DNA from: Dipteris shenzhenensis
Lineage: Eukaryota > Polypodiophyta > Polypodiopsida > Gleicheniales
Assembly: GCA_047967505.1 (NCBI GenBank)
Contig: CM106538.1
DNA length: 64,000 nucleotides
Direction: 5' to 3' (one strand)
Both the position numbers and the translations under genes were made by a program. Position 1 is the first letter of the stretch. Every line of letters starts with the position of its first letter. The notes beneath the pieces are model-generated. The model searched no databases. It had not been told where the DNA came from and saw only the letters and a program-made list of their open reading frames with translations. Below, in pieces: positions 42,545 through 55,470 of this stretch.

Positions 42545-42550
42545 ACATGC
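40881..42550. repeat. microsatellite-rich block with dispersed palindromes
   Basis: Contains poly-C (40904-40926), (CT)n at 40976-41013 and 42089-42120, (GA)n at 41705-41741, (CT)n-(CA)n at 42500-42546, plus C-rich and GGGGG tracts. At least seven copies of the 24-bp palindrome AACCTATTGCA/TGCAATAGGTT are scattered through it: 40927, 41030, 41101, 41162, 42291, 42350 and 42422. Several copies are followed by a GGGGG run as in the 38-kb array. A 49-bp tandem pair (CACTGCCATGGGCCCTTCAC) is at 41405-41485. Long frames are compositional. Confidence 0.8.
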
Positions 42551-44274
42551 ACGCACTGTTATGGATAAATTTGACCAAAAGCAAAAGGCATAAATATGTG
42601 TGTGTGCTTGTATGTGTGGCAATAGTATAATAAAATATGGTGTGCATAAGGCCCAGGGTTGAGGTGTTAGGGCATGACCATGTGCCACCCTTCCATGTAA
42701 GAGGACCCATAAGGTGTGTTGTACATAATCCGTGGTAGTAATAATATAAAATGTAAAACCAACCTCAATACCTCATAAGTGAGAATAGTCCATATCATAC
42801 CATTCCTCTTAACAAGGTGTCAAAGTGGGAGTGAATTATTATACTCACATTTATATCAATACATTGCAAAAAGTACAATGATACTGATGATTAGTCTCCA
42901 ATAAAGAGTTCAATTATATTTAACAATACTTGGAGAAAATCTGTTGTAGAGTGTTTCTCGAAGTTGCCAACATCGTGTCTTCATGCCTTAGATTTTCTAA
43001 TGCAAACCTATTGGAGAGGTATGCCGACTCACCTGCATCCATCCACAACATAGCACGTTAGAACATGTACACTATGAATTGTGGGATTGCAGGCTTCAAT
43101 GCCGGCACATAGTTGTTATCCATGTCCCTCCATCTAGATTAGCATAATCAAATCCTAACATTTTACTCTTCAATAGTAATGAGAGGTGGGCAATTAAAGT
43201 TATGAAGAAATGTCTATAAAATGTTAGTGAAATCCAAGTAATAAGTGGGAATCTCAAACAAACCATAAATATCGGATTTCCAACCAAGTCCAAGGGAATT
43301 CCCAAGTTCAAAAAATCCAGATATAACCTCCATATACTTATACCATTTCTTGATTTCTTGTTGGCATTTTCTAATTACCAGTATCGAAGGACAGACTCCA
43401 TGCTGTAAGCCCATGGTCCCATTCCAAGTCCAATTTTCCTAAACTTAACAAGTTATCGACTCATGGCGATTAAATGAGAAATGATGGATTTTTCCGCTTA
43501 TCAAAGTATAAAGTGTAAAGTGTAGAATATCAGAGCATAAAGTGTAAAGTGTTCCTGTTACGATACAAGTTCTCGTGAGATAAAATCACAATATCCACAT
43601 TGTGAGCTTGGTTAGAGATAGATAGTCAAAGTCAAGACTTTTACATCCAGCCCAACCTTTTACAATTCTAGCAAACAAATAATATATTGCCAAGGGTGTA
43701 AAAACTTCCTTTCCACATAAAATTCACTAGTAATATGCAAAAGAATTCTCCTTTAAAATACAACTTAAGGCATTTTCCCAAGAGAATTCACCTAGCACCC
43801 TCCTTTATTTAATTTCTTAGATCTCCTAGAGTATATTACATATGTCCTAGTATTAATTAGGGGCATAGTGGTCCAATATGGGTAGGCATCATTAATCTTA
43901 GGGGCCTTATTCCATTATATAGTATTAGATCCCATTCATAATATGGTGGTCTCTATGGTATTTCTCTGTCGTGGTCCTGGCCAAACAATCATTTGTAGTG
44001 AGGGGGAAGGAGATGTATCCCCCAATGTAATCACTAGGCCATATTTATTTTTAGGGGGATGGGACAAATGGGACAAGTAAAATGTGAATGTTCTTCCTTT
44101 GAGATGAAAATGAAACAAATCAAATGAACAATTCCGAATGCTTACCGATACCCTCCCCCATGTTCTTTTCACATCCATGTAGAGCCTTTCTGCCAATATC
44201 TTGGGTAGATATAAACTCTTTTGTATCAAAACATTTACCAAAATGAGATACACCCCTAGAGATCAAAGGTCCCC

Positions 44275-44276
<2 letters not shown>
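42551..44276. other. unassigned AT-rich DNA
   Basis: No gene recognised. A short tandem motif AAAGTGTAAAGTGT recurs at 43507-43555. A 105-codon minus frame at 44253-43936 shows no domain and is not called. Confidence 0.4.
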
Positions 44277-44320
<44 letters not shown>

Positions 44321-44324
44321 TGTG
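44277..44324. repeat. (TG)n microsatellite
   Basis: About 23 TG dinucleotides with one TA interruption. Confidence 0.9.
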
Positions 44325-44350
44325 GCCAAGAGTTTGTCGAGGAAGAGTAA

Positions 44351-44557
44351 GTGTGCAAGAAGAGGGATCACTTGAGGGAACAAGAAGACAAGTTACAAGA
44401 GATGCGCACAATGAGACAAAGAAAATTTGAGCTCAACTCGGAGATAGGTTGCTTCATAGAGGCACTAGAAGAGAGTAACATTCCAATTAAAGGCAAGAAA
44501 GTGCATACAATAAGGGCTGTTGTTAAGGCCCTTTTTCAAAAAGTCTTGAAGAATTAG
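44351..44557 (+). CDS. short coding remnant, unidentified
   Basis: 68 codons, hydrophilic and helical (EQEDKLQEMRTMRQRKFELN, SEIGCFIEALEESNIPIKGK). Looks like the tail of a decayed transposon- or host-derived protein. There is no recognised motif, and coding sequence does not continue on either side. Confidence 0.25.
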   Translation: MCKKRDHLREQEDKLQEMRTMRQRKFELNSEIGCFIEALEESNIPIKGKKVHTIRAVVKALFQKVLKN

Positions 44558-44820
44558 GTGTCTAAAAAGCAGCAGGTCTATTGATAAAACATGTGTCCCA
44601 AAGTCATCAAAGTTTTATAAAAAAGGTAAAAATCTTTTAGAAGAAGCACAAATGCATGTTCAGGAATCTATTGAAAAATTACAAAACATATGTAGAGGTT
44701 TGTAGAAAGTTGTTGTAATGTTTTTAGGTTATTTCCAAAGCAAATATTAAACATGAAAAAGATTTTCTTATTCTCAAATTTATCAAATAATTCCAAAAAA
44801 TATTTTCTCGTCTAATGGAA

Positions 44821-45050
44821 TTAAAAATTTTGTTGCCAAATAAAACATGAATACACATTTTTGCTTTTTTATTATGTTTATTTAAATAATGACAAAGCAT
44901 AGGCTTTTTTGGTAATGAATTTTACTTGATGAATCAAAAATTTTGTTGCTAAATAAAACATAAATACACATTTTTGCTTTTGTATTATGTTTATTAAGTA
45001 ATGACAAAGCATAGGCTTTTTTGGTAATGAATTTTACTTGATCACCATTC
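44821..45050 (+). repeat. ~115-bp tandem duplication
   Basis: AATTTTGTTGCCAAATAAAA...GGTAATGAATTTTACTTGAT occurs at about 44824-44932 and 44940-45043 with a few differences and a small deletion. Confidence 0.85.
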
Positions 45051-45410
45051 GTATTGAAATCTAAATTTTTTTGGAAGTGTCGCCAAAGTCTTTTGCTCCT
45101 CAGAACACTCGAGTTACTTTGTTGAACTTTTCATGGGAGTTGGAGTACTAACTTGCCTTTTTGGATTTTTGTTCTTTGACTGCAAGAGAATAGCTTCAAT
45201 AGTATTGGCCAATGGTGTGTTTCGAAGTCGTGGAAGTAGAGAAGTGTTGGGGGAGTAAAATGCCAAATTACGCGCTGCTTGGGTCATAACATGCGGACAT
45301 CCTAGCGGTTTTAAGGAGTTTGTTTGAGTTCTTCACCGCAATATCCTGTAAAATTCAATTTTATCAATCAAATTAGGGGGGTGGTCCAACACTAAGGTAT
45401 ACATACAAAA

Positions 45411-45935
45411 GAGGTTAATAAATCAAAATCAAGTTTAAAAGACCAAATTATTTTTTTTACAAAAGTATACTTTGAAAAAGGGGGTCATCCACTCTCTTGT
45501 GAAAAAGTAAACCTTTTGAAGATTAAACCATTGTAGTAATCATACTGACCCAATACTCATGGGGGGTTACTTCATAACCAAATTTAAAAGAACAAGTTGA
45601 GATTGTAAGTAACCCTGGAAGTTAAAAAAGTAAAATAATTCAATTAAGGGGGTCATCCCCCCCATGTCAAAAAAGAGGTCAATAAATCAAAATGAAGCTT
45701 AAGAGACTAAATTATTTTTTTAACAAGTGTACTTTGAAAAATGGGGGTCATCCACTCCCTTGTGAAAATTTAAACCTTTTGGAGATTAAACCATTGTAGT
45801 AATCATACTGACACAATACTCATGGGGGGTTACTTCATTACCAAATTTAAAAGAACAAGTTAAGATTGGAAGTAACCCTGGAGGTTAAAAAAGTAAAATG
45901 ATTCAATTAAGGGAGTCATCCCCCCCATGTGAAGA
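45411..45935 (+). repeat. 264-bp tandem duplication
   Basis: GAGGT(T/C)AATAAATCAAAAT...GGGGGTCATCC...ATTCAATTAAGG...CATCCCCCCCATGT is present at 45411-45674 and 45675-45935, with about 90% identity by eye. No coding content. Confidence 0.85.
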
Positions 45936-46679
45936 AAAGAACAATTTACCTTAGTAGCTAAGTGCATTTAAAACAATGAGTTAAGATTAAAGGGGATTCA
46001 TAATAGTATTGTAAGCAACTTAGGGGGATACTCCTCTCCTATTAATGAGAAACAATTAAAAAAAGGGGAATATTCCACACCCCTTTAGCAATGACCAAAC
46101 CATAACATCACATGAATAATCAAAAAATTCTTATGAAGTACCCATGTGCTAAATAGATATTTATTTTATGCAATTAACAATTAAAAGAGCAATAGTTAAC
46201 TTGAAAGGAATTACTATAGTGTAATTAGGGGCAAATATGTGCATAGTTGTTGTGAGGTCAAACTACGTATGTGTGCAAATGTATTTATTACATGATTAAA
46301 TATCCCAAGTTTTAATGAAAAAACCATGCTAGAGGAGAACCCAAAAACAAGCTTAAATTAAGGAGTTCTCTTTATCTTTAAAAAATGTTTTAGTCATAGT
46401 TAAAAACTAGGGTTAGTTACAAATAGTAAAGTAATTAACACTTACTATGAAAAAAATAACGTAGTTAATAAAGACATCATGGAAAAAACATAACTTCCCT
46501 AATAATGTAATATTGTGCTGAGAGTACAAAATGTTTTTTTATTTTATTAGTTAATGTAAGAGTATTTGTAACCGGAGTAGTATAGAAAACTTTGTAACTA
46601 AAACCAAACCCAAAAGATTATTAAAGAAAAGTTACACTAGCAAAATAAATAGTACCGAAGGCAAGGGAGTAATTAATAT
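45936..46679. other. unassigned AT-rich DNA
   Basis: Nothing supportable. Repeats the phrase GGGG(A/T)(A/G)T..CC seen in the preceding duplication only in fragments. Confidence 0.35.
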
Positions 46680-47760
46680 TATTTTAGCCCAAAAGAGGAG
46701 GTTAAAAGGACTGTAGTACTAAGGTCAACTATAAGATTGACTTTGAAAGTAAGCATGGCGTGAACAGACGACACAGAACTTGGAAGTTTGTAAAAACAAA
46801 AAGGGAGGCGTCCATCAAAAGGAGTAATACCAATGAAAGAAACCAAATCGAGAAAGGGAGTCTGACTACTAGCTGAGGTTCTACGGAAGTGTAGTAAGAG
46901 TCTGACTACTAGCTGAGGTTCTACGGAGTCGACGATTATCGGTCGGTATAAGAGGCACCACATCGCAATAGAGACAAATTGAAGCACAATAGCTCCTTTG
47001 CTTGCTTGCCGCTTAGCTCATAGTTAATGGTTGCGTAGAAAACTTCAATAGCTTTCTACATTCTGACGGTAGCCACCACCATTTCAAGTACTGATCGCCT
47101 CCCATTTTCTTCGTACCTGAATCCGTCATCTACAGTCTTGCTGTAAGCGGTTGTAAATAGTCGTAAATGACGTAGTGCAAGCAGTGCAAGCGGAAAGACA
47201 CAGAAGATCAACTGCGTGAGGAATTCGTCAGATAAAAATAGAGCAACTGTATGACCTGTGCATTGCGCAAGAGCTTGTAGAAGTACGACCAATGATTAGG
47301 AAATATCCCTAACAGAGGCAGTCGACAGCAAAAAACAGCCAAGTCTTACCTGAACAAAACAACGCAACTAAAAGCGCAAAACTGGCAAGTGCGCTGGTTA
47401 CAAAGGCATTCAACCAAAAGTGCGAGCGGTATGCCAGAAAAGACACTTAGGAGCTAGACGATCGTAACTAGTGAGTGAAAGTAGTTTCATGTGGACAGTT
47501 TCCTACAAGAAAACGGTAACATGAACAAACACACTATGGAATAATAAGCCAACCATCGATCCTTGAAGAAAGCGATTAAATGAGGAGAACTACCTACGAA
47601 TTGGTAGAAGCCATTGGAAGGGAAGATAGAAGCAGCGCAAGAGGAGGAGAAGACACGCGAACAATCTAAAAAGAGCAGAATACCCATTCTATCCCCATAG
47701 TTAAATAGGGAGAGAAGGATGAGCACGTATCATAGGCGAGAACGTGGGGTTGTGGGGGAG
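46680..47760 (-). CDS. weak candidate gene for a small membrane protein
   Basis: A CG-retaining region, read on the minus strand. A TATTTAACTATGGGGATAG promoter-like start near 47712 is followed by ATGGCTTCTACCAATTC and a possible donor GTAGGT (47613-47590). A possible exon near 47425-47358 encodes a hydrophobic helix (LNAFVTSALASFALLVALFC) ending at CAG/GTAAGA. Another near 47266-47125 encodes FLTQLIFCVFPLALLALRHL and ends at CAG/GTACGA. A 30-bp tandem pair lies at 46857-46927 inside the last frame. No family recognised. Exon borders are guesses from splice motifs, so the model may be wrong. Confidence 0.25.
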
Positions 47761-48300
47761 TTCCAAAGGAACACGAAAATAAATAAGTGGGGAAATTAAA
47801 GGCTAAACTGACATGTGTAGGTGCGTAGGTAGGTCTAAAAGAGGGAATTAGCTTATCAAAGTCAATTATAAATTTCATTATCCACATAAATTAAATACCA
47901 AAAAACGTGGAAGGCACATTTAAGTTTAATAACCTGCACGCTAGGCTATGCGGTAAGAGTCATTATATTACTACACAGGCCGAGGTGGAGCAAAAAGAGT
48001 CATGTAGACCAGTAGGCTTACAACTAAAATTGCGAAGCAAACAAGCACTGAATAAAACTCTAATCACATTCAAAAAGAATTTTGTATCTATGTATAAGCT
48101 GTCCATCTTTCATCAAAGTGGAAGTTCCCATAAACCAACAAAAACAAGGTTCCAAGTACTAGAATGCCATAAGATGTCAATCTTCCATCAAGAGATAGTT
48201 CCCTACATAAATAACCATAACAGTTTGAAAAAAGAAGTGTTAAAAGATTTTGTAAGCACTGTGTGTGTGCAACAAATGTTAGTGTGTGAGAATTAACTTT
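47761..48300. other. unassigned region
   Basis: A 129-codon plus frame (47907-48296) with no domain. Treated as non-coding unless transcript evidence appears. Confidence 0.25.
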
Positions 48301-49460
48301 GTATGTATGTGTGTGTGTGTGTGTTTGTTTGAAGGTAGATACATATCAGACTAATTTCATCGTTGTTCCATTTCTGTTAAACGTTGCGCTAGTAAGAACA
48401 CGACGAGGGCCATACCGTTAGCTTTCGTATCAGTAGGTAAGTTAAGCGTCCAAACGTCGTCTAAAACACATGTCCGTAATAGCGGTGTTATAGACTATGT
48501 GACCGTCCGCTCTGCTGTAAGCGTTTTCATACCTTCTGGACTTTCGGTCTCCTAATGCGCTAGACTGAGTTGCGCGGCGGACTCTCTTCCGAACTCCGCA
48601 GCCCTACAATATCCTCTCAAAGCCTGCCGGTGCCTATTGAGTATCTCGTATTACGAAAAGAGAGAGCGCAGAAAAGAAACGTATTTCTTAACACTAACCA
48701 CCCGGACCACCGTCTATGTTAATGCATGGCGGGATCTAGATCTCACAAGATGGCATGGGCTCTTGACGAACTCGCACAGTATTTATTGTCGTTCATCCCA
48801 ACGTGAGCATCCCCTTCATCTTCATCCTAAATGTGGGTGTGAGGTGTTGCGAGAGCACACCTCTCTACTGCTCTCGCTCTCGCTACCAAGGTTGGAACTC
48901 TGAGAGAAGAAAGAAAGGAGACTTGCATTATGAGCATCGCAACGTCCATATCTACCCGCGTTTTCGTCGTTGGATGCCGTGTACACAGTTCTTACTTCTT
49001 GTCAGGGGCCTCCTTTCAAGGATGGGAGACTCGCCGTTCAGATCTTTATGAGTCCCTGCAGTTCGCGGCCTCGTATGCAGTATTCGCTTTATTGCTCTCT
49101 GTCGAATTGTGAGAACAGCTCCCACTGTTCTGCGGAGTTTTCTCGGGGGTAGTGAAAGCACCTCTCGAGTTTAACTGCTCTCAGGTGACTAACTCTCCAT
49201 TCTCCTACGTTCAATTCGCGTTCCCGCCTCTGTGCATGCTACAGTTTTTTGCTAAAGTGGCCCGTGCATGTATTAGCCCATCATTATACTCCCTTCCAAT
49301 GGTAGCCTTTTCCTTTCCAAGTGCTTTCCTTCCCAAGTGCTTCTCAATGTCCCTAAGATCCCCTTTACCCATTCCAGGCAATCCTTGTGACCATCAGGTG
49401 ATTATTGTGGTCCATTGGGGTATGCCGCCCACATCCCAGGTACCTACCTAGACCATATAG
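48301..49460. other. CG-retaining region, no gene identified
   Basis: Relatively rich in CG (GCGCGGCGGACTC, CGTCCAAACGTCGTC), with many short overlapping frames on both strands, up to 99 codons, and no motif. It resembles an LTR or promoter region more than coding DNA. It begins with (TG)n and GAAGGTAGATACATATCA, which recurs at 50187-50206. Confidence 0.3.
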
Positions 49461-50995
49461 ATAGTGGCGCACTGTGCACTTGACTCCCCATACATGCCAG
49501 TCACTCTACCTTAGGGTGCCTCACTACTTCGTGGATTATTCTATCCACCCCTATGGTCCCGTTATGACTATACCTCTAAGTACATGGCTCCCCTATGGTT
49601 GTGGAAGTTAAAAGGGTTCCAAGGGGTTCAAGATTCTAGTTTCCAATATTCTCGTGACTAATAAGTGTATTTAAAATTCAGCCCCTTATTACATATTTTA
49701 AGTACACCACAAAGGGGTTGGGGTCCCCCTTCACATGTTTCTCAACGTTTAGCTATTAGGCCCCTTTAAACATTAGTCTCGGATCTCGTATTCGATACAT
49801 CATATTTATTCTTCCCCTACTTAAATCCATTTCTAGGGGACCTCACTCACCCAAGGGGCCTACGGCTCTTACTTAAATCCATTTCTAGGGGACCTCACTC
49901 CCCCAAGGGCGCTACGGCTCTTAATGTCTTATGTTTTATTATTGAGGGGTAGTATCCACTTTTTCTTGGTTTTATAATTCCTATCATATTTGTAGTCCCC
50001 AATTCCTTCTTCTCTTCCTATTTAAAACATAATTTCCTATTGGTTGGCTTCTTAGCATGATGCCAACATAGGTGGTACTTCATTAGTACCCACCTTCACC
50101 CCATATCAAAGGAGGGGGAAAGGGGGGGGTGTGTGTGTATGTCCGTGCATGCATGCGTGTGCATGTGTGTGTGTGTGTGCGTGCGTGCGCTAAGGTAGAT
50201 ACATATCATGACACTCGTCTCAACCCAACATATTCCACGCTCTTAAGAATAATTCCAATCGTCGTATGCGTCCAAAGACATGCCAAGGGCTGCCCTCCAA
50301 AGAGGTGATATGATTGTGACATCTTGGCTTTAATTTCACTAACATCAGTGAGTATCAAATAGTGGGATGATCCACGGAGAGCACATGAAATCCGCAAAGT
50401 GCCGGAAGGAATCGCGGCAACATGTTTTTCTCAACAACTTGAATAGGTACCCCAAGTTTGAATTCAGGGGCAATCAATTCATTAGTTTGTGGGGAGGGGG
50501 GAAGGGGGGAGGGGGATAAAGGGGGAAGGTCTTGAATTAAATAAAGGGGGAAAAGGGAGGCACAATATTTAGAGGGGGAAGGGGGACTGAGGAGGGGCAT
50601 CTCACCCGCGAGGAGGGGAGAGGTTGAATTAAATAAGGATGTGCATTAAAGAAGGGGGGACCACTTATGAAGGGCATAAGGAGAAGGGAATATAATATTA
50701 CTTTATAGCTTGATGGTAGGAATCACAAGTTGGGAAAGGAAATTTTTGGGTTTAAATCTTTTCTTGAATGTTTGGGGAAGACCCCTTGCGCATAGTCTAT
50801 GCATATAAATTAAGACATGCATAAATAAATTAAACCATAGAGAAACATAGCTTAATTAAAGTGTAAATAAATTAATCCATAGATAAACATAGGTTAATAA
50901 AGCCTCCGCAAACCAAAACTAATTGAAATTGGTAGGAGAGGTGAATAGGAGTAAGGAATGATCTCACACGGTCAAAATATTATCCCTATAGCAAT
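49461..50995. other. unassigned DNA with a ~52-bp tandem pair
   Basis: CTTACTTAAATCCATTTCTA...CTACGG occurs at about 49819-49870 and 49871-49921. (TG)n-like sequence is at 50128-50190. The remainder, including a purine-rich stretch at 50470-50700, has no gene. Confidence 0.45.
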
Positions 50996-51000
50996 CCGAG

Positions 51001-52215
51001 CCAAACAAATCAGAGAACTCCTACAACAGTTTCCCAATGTGATCGTCGATCCACAGACACCATCCAAGACCATAGCCCCCATTGTTCATTCACTTCGAAC
51101 TAGAGATTTTCATCCCATCAAAATTGCTCTTTGATGACGATCTCTAAAAAAAATGGAAACAATCAACACAGCCATCAAAGAAATGCTCCACAAAAATTAA
51201 TTCAACTATCTAAGAGTCTGTACGCCTTTGAACCGCACATAGCAAAAAAACCATCAGAAGATACCTATGGTTTTGCATCGATTTCTAACCATTAAACATA
51301 GTGACACAACATGATGTATACTTTTTGCCATGGGTTGAAGACCTCCTTGGCTAGCTATATAATTCTACCTATTTCACCTCTCGACTTGGCAATAGGCTAT
51401 TGGAAAATTTTGCTCAATCCTAAAGAAACACAGATTAGCATTCAGAACACCAAGAGTATTGAACGAGTTCAACATGATGCCGATTAGCAGATGTGGGTAG
51501 CCGAATGGTCAACCTCATTTTCCATGACCTCATCAAACATAAGTCCTAGTGGTGTACATTGACGACATACTAGTTCACTCCAAGACAGGGGAAGAACATG
51601 TACAAGTGCTTTGCCAACTAATGGAAAAGCTGCAGTAGTATAGCATGAAGTTATGATTCAAAAAATGCAAATGGACTACTCTCAAGCTGAGATTTTTGGA
51701 GTACGTTGTCTTAGTTAATAAAATCAAGATAGGTCCATGAAAGGCAGATGCAGTCATCAATTATGATCAACCATAATTCGTCAAAAAATTACACATATTT
51801 CTAGGTATGATCCAATTCTCTACAAGATTATTCCCAATTTTGCACACATAACCAACCCCTTCAAAGTGTTGCTACAAAAAGGTCAACCGTTTATTTGGAC
51901 TGAAAAGTGCAGATAGCTTACCAAGGGCTAAAGAAATTGGTGGCCAAAGCAATCACACTACATCACCCAGATTTTTCAAAACCATTCTTGCTATGCATAG
52001 ATGCTTTAGGACATGGCCTTGGTGCAATACCCCTTCAAGAAGACCAAAATTTTGACAACTGTGTACCCATTTACTTCATCAGTCGAAGTCTTTCATAGGC
52101 CAAAAAAAACCATTCTACCATTGAGTGAGAACTTCTTGCAATTGTTTGGTCCTTCAAAAGTTGCATCCTTACTTACACTACACATCCGTCATCACAATAG
52201 AAATAGACCATAAGC
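51001..52215 (+). pseudogene. Ty3/gypsy pol remnant
   Basis: Heavily mutated RT and RNase H of a gypsy element. Visible blocks: IRELLQQFPNVIVDPQTPSK (51009), VYIDDILVHSKTGEEHV with the intact YIDD box (51553-51600), the connection piece with FLGM.QFS (51800), and RNase H with GLKKLVAKAITLHHPDFSKP (51907-52098), LCIDALGHGLGA and YFISRSLS. Many stops and frameshifts. It is a different family from the 4.9-19.1 kb element. Confidence 0.8.
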
Positions 52216-53559
52216 CATTAATCCCCTTGCTCAAGAAACACCATAGGAAAAGATTGCTAACACTATAATGCTTCTCGCAAGTGGGCAGGCAACAAGTATC
52301 AAGCAGCAACAATGAAGTATCAAGCCATGACCACGAGGTAAGTAAAAAGCATTCCGGTTTGATAATTTCAAACTGTTTAGACACATAGCCTTCCATTGCA
52401 CACAGGGCACCACCGGCCACACTCTGAGAGGTACATCACTGAAATAAAAGATGAGTCCACTGAAATGCATGTGATGAACACCTTGAGGAGCTACGCTCCA
52501 ACCAGTCCCACTATTTCGGCCCCTTCTTCCAAGGCTGTGGCTATTGGGACTATTTGGGCTTAGCTAAGACAAAAAGAATCGGCAAGATATCGTTCAAGTA
52601 ATGGATCCTCACGGCCTCAAGCCAGGACATAATAGATCAGTGAGGGAATGGTGGCTAGTATGGATTCTTACCTAGGTCTCGACTCCACATTTAGCCAGTT
52701 TCTTGGAACCATCTAGCTGCTCTGCCATAGCTATGATTCGTATTTACATGAGTGGTCAAGCATTCGAACTATGAGTGTCTAAGTAGTCCCATGAAGACGT
52801 TGCTATTGCCCACAAAATTAGGCCTAAGCGGATGCCTTAAAGTCCATGAAGTGTAAGGACTACACATGTAGTATCTTGGAGTTTTTGCTCTCGTGTGGGC
52901 CTTTACACTCTCAGCCACTGTCTTGGAGGGAAGGGAAGATGCACTGCTCTGTCGAGAATCCCCCAAAAGTCCCACAAGAATGTGAAGTTTGTAGGGAATC
53001 CCTCTGCACATAGTTCCCCAAGATGCTGACCAAGTTCAAGTGCTTGGGATACCATTCATAGTCCCAACCAATGTAAAGTAACTATTATGTGCCATCACTT
53101 TCATGTGAACATATATAATTCTCAATGTTAAATAATTCCATGTTAAATCAATGTCAAAAGCAAAATTCTCCCATTGAATATAAATGCATCTAGTGTTCAA
53201 GCATACCCATCATGTGTGTGTGTGACTCAAAAAGTACTAATAATATTGAAGCAATATAACCCATGGTTGAGGTGGATGGCCTCGTGTGTGCACTAAGTAG
53301 GTGGTGGTGCATTGTCCAAGGGATATCACTTTATAAAGGAAAAAGTAGGATGAGGATTTTTTCTAGCCCTCAACTTGCTCACTTAGGTGCCATGTATGCA
53401 TTTTAATAATCCATACATTTGAGTCACCCATGAATTTGATATTTTGTGGAATGGAGAATATGGGTTGCCACACCAGGTTGAGGAGTTTTGGCCCTTATTC
53501 TCGTATGGAAAATCCCCACACACACCTTACGCATGTGGCAAGCCTTTTTATTAATGTTG
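52216..53559. other. unassigned region, probably retrotransposon-derived
   Basis: No coding frame of note. Likely remains of the gypsy element and of an LTR whose 3' end is recognised at 53.56-53.73 kb. CTCGTGTGGGCC...TTACACTCTC and CTCGTATGGAAAATCCCCAC resemble LTR promoter sequence, but no boundary could be set. Confidence 0.35.
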
Positions 53560-53727
53560 ACATTGGCTATAAAAGCAAGCCTTTGCAAGAAGAGAAGGGC
53601 AAATTCTCTTCCCTTGGCCTCTCTCCATATTAGTAGCTGCCCCCTTCTCTCCACCAAGAGCTCTCCACCCCTCCCTCACACTCTTGCTCTTTGCTTCATG
53701 CTCCATTCCCCTTTGTGGTATTAGAAC
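53560..53727 (+). promoter_or_regulatory. LTR end with TATA box and primer-binding site
   Basis: CTATAAAAG at 53569-53577 is a good TATA box. About 140 bp downstream, TGGTATTAGAAC (53716-53727) closely matches the initiator tRNA-Met primer-binding site TGGTATCAGAGC, which marks the end of a 5' LTR. The internal region that should follow is missing; the duplicated GalT region begins about 380 bp on. Confidence 0.55.
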
Positions 53728-55227
53728 ATCCGAGTAGACTGATTTGAACCCCTAAGGAGGTATGCTTTAAAAATGTTTATTTCCACTTGCTTATTATATG
53801 GGATACGAGTGATCATGATACATAGTGTATTATTGAAGATTGCTTTAAAGTGTGAATTTACAATGAGTATAAGCTTTACAATCATGAGCTATAAATTGAG
53901 CAATTACATCAAATGGATGCCATGTAAACACTTTGAAAAGCTATTATTTGCTGGTGTAAGAATATGTTTAGGATATGGGGGGCTCAAAAGAAGTCTCAAA
54001 AGTGTGTTCGCTTAAAAAAGAAGCTACATGGAACTAGTTGTTGTTCTCAAGCTTTAGCATGCATGTGTACATGGATGTGTGTGTGCCTACGCATGCGTGC
54101 ATGCGTGCGCATGTGTGTGAAGCGCACCAATGCCAAGTTGAAAATGAGACTCTTATATGCAAAGATGAGCATTGAGACACATATCATGGAGGGTTTTCAA
54201 TGTGGAAGTATGAAAAGCAACAATCATTATTGAATGTGGGGGGCTTATATATCATAGAAATAGCATACTTTTTGTTGAATTATGGGGCCTTCTAGAAGAT
54301 GTGGAAGAAATGATTTTGCACTCTCATGATCATTTACCTCATGCACACACTTGCCTAGCATTTCTCTTTACAACAAGTTCATGTCTTTTCCAATGCTTCT
54401 TTTCATTTTTAGAAATAACGGTATCTCTCCACATTTGTGAAAGTTTGGCTCGAGAGAGCTCAACATGGCCACAATGGTGGCCATCCAGCATCAAATAAGC
54501 CTATGTTAAATAAGGTCTCTTCATTTGAATTGCATAAGGAGAAATGAAAATGAACATATGATGTATCTAACAATATACAATTGAGGATTGAGCAACCTTT
54601 TCGTAAACTTCTTATATATGTAAATTCCTCGATTGAGGATTGGCGAGCCTTTTTGCAAAACTTATTTAAGCCTAGCAAGCAAAGCACTATACCAAAGGTT
54701 GTGCCCAAACTTTTAGTTTATGTTGCCTTTCATGCTATGTTAGTTAATATATTTTTTGCTCTCCTCAATCTAGTCTTGTGTTCCCCATCCATGTAAAGTC
54801 TATTCAATCTACATAGTGTGCACAATGTTTTCCACTAAGATCTTCCAAGGTCAAATTCATGCTCCTTGGCATTTGAAGCAAAGATAAAGAGCACTATGTA
54901 TTTTTCACTTTAGGCACCTCCACTTTTGGTTATGCATACATTTTTCTCCCTAACCTTATGAATTTGGAGTACTGGTGCCTATGACGATTCGGAGAGGCCA
55001 CACAAGTCATATGCCACGTGTCCTATGGTTACTGGGAGGCTTTTCCATGGAATAGTTTTGGTTGCTTGACAAAAGGTGCACAAATGCGGCCGAAAGAAAG
55101 CAGGTTGAAGTTGCCTGCGAGTGTGAGACACAGCGAGAGATAGACCCAGAGAGCAAGCTTGCTTGTAGAGCGTTGTGGGAAAGAGTATTTTCGTGGAGAA
55201 TTCGGTGATTAGAGGTACTTTGCACGG

Positions 55228-55230
55228 CAG

Positions 55231-55266
<36 letters not shown>

Positions 55267-55431
55267 TTCATTGGCAAGAGCTACAGCAAAATCATTGGAA
55301 GAGTTGCACGAGCAGAGAGAGTGAGAGAGAGTCTTCATTGGCAAGAGCTACAGCAAAATCATTGGAAGAGTCAGAGAGAGAGTCTTCCTTGGCAAGAGCT
55401 ACAGCAAAATCATTGGAATTAGAGTGCCGGG

Positions 55432-55470
<39 letters not shown>

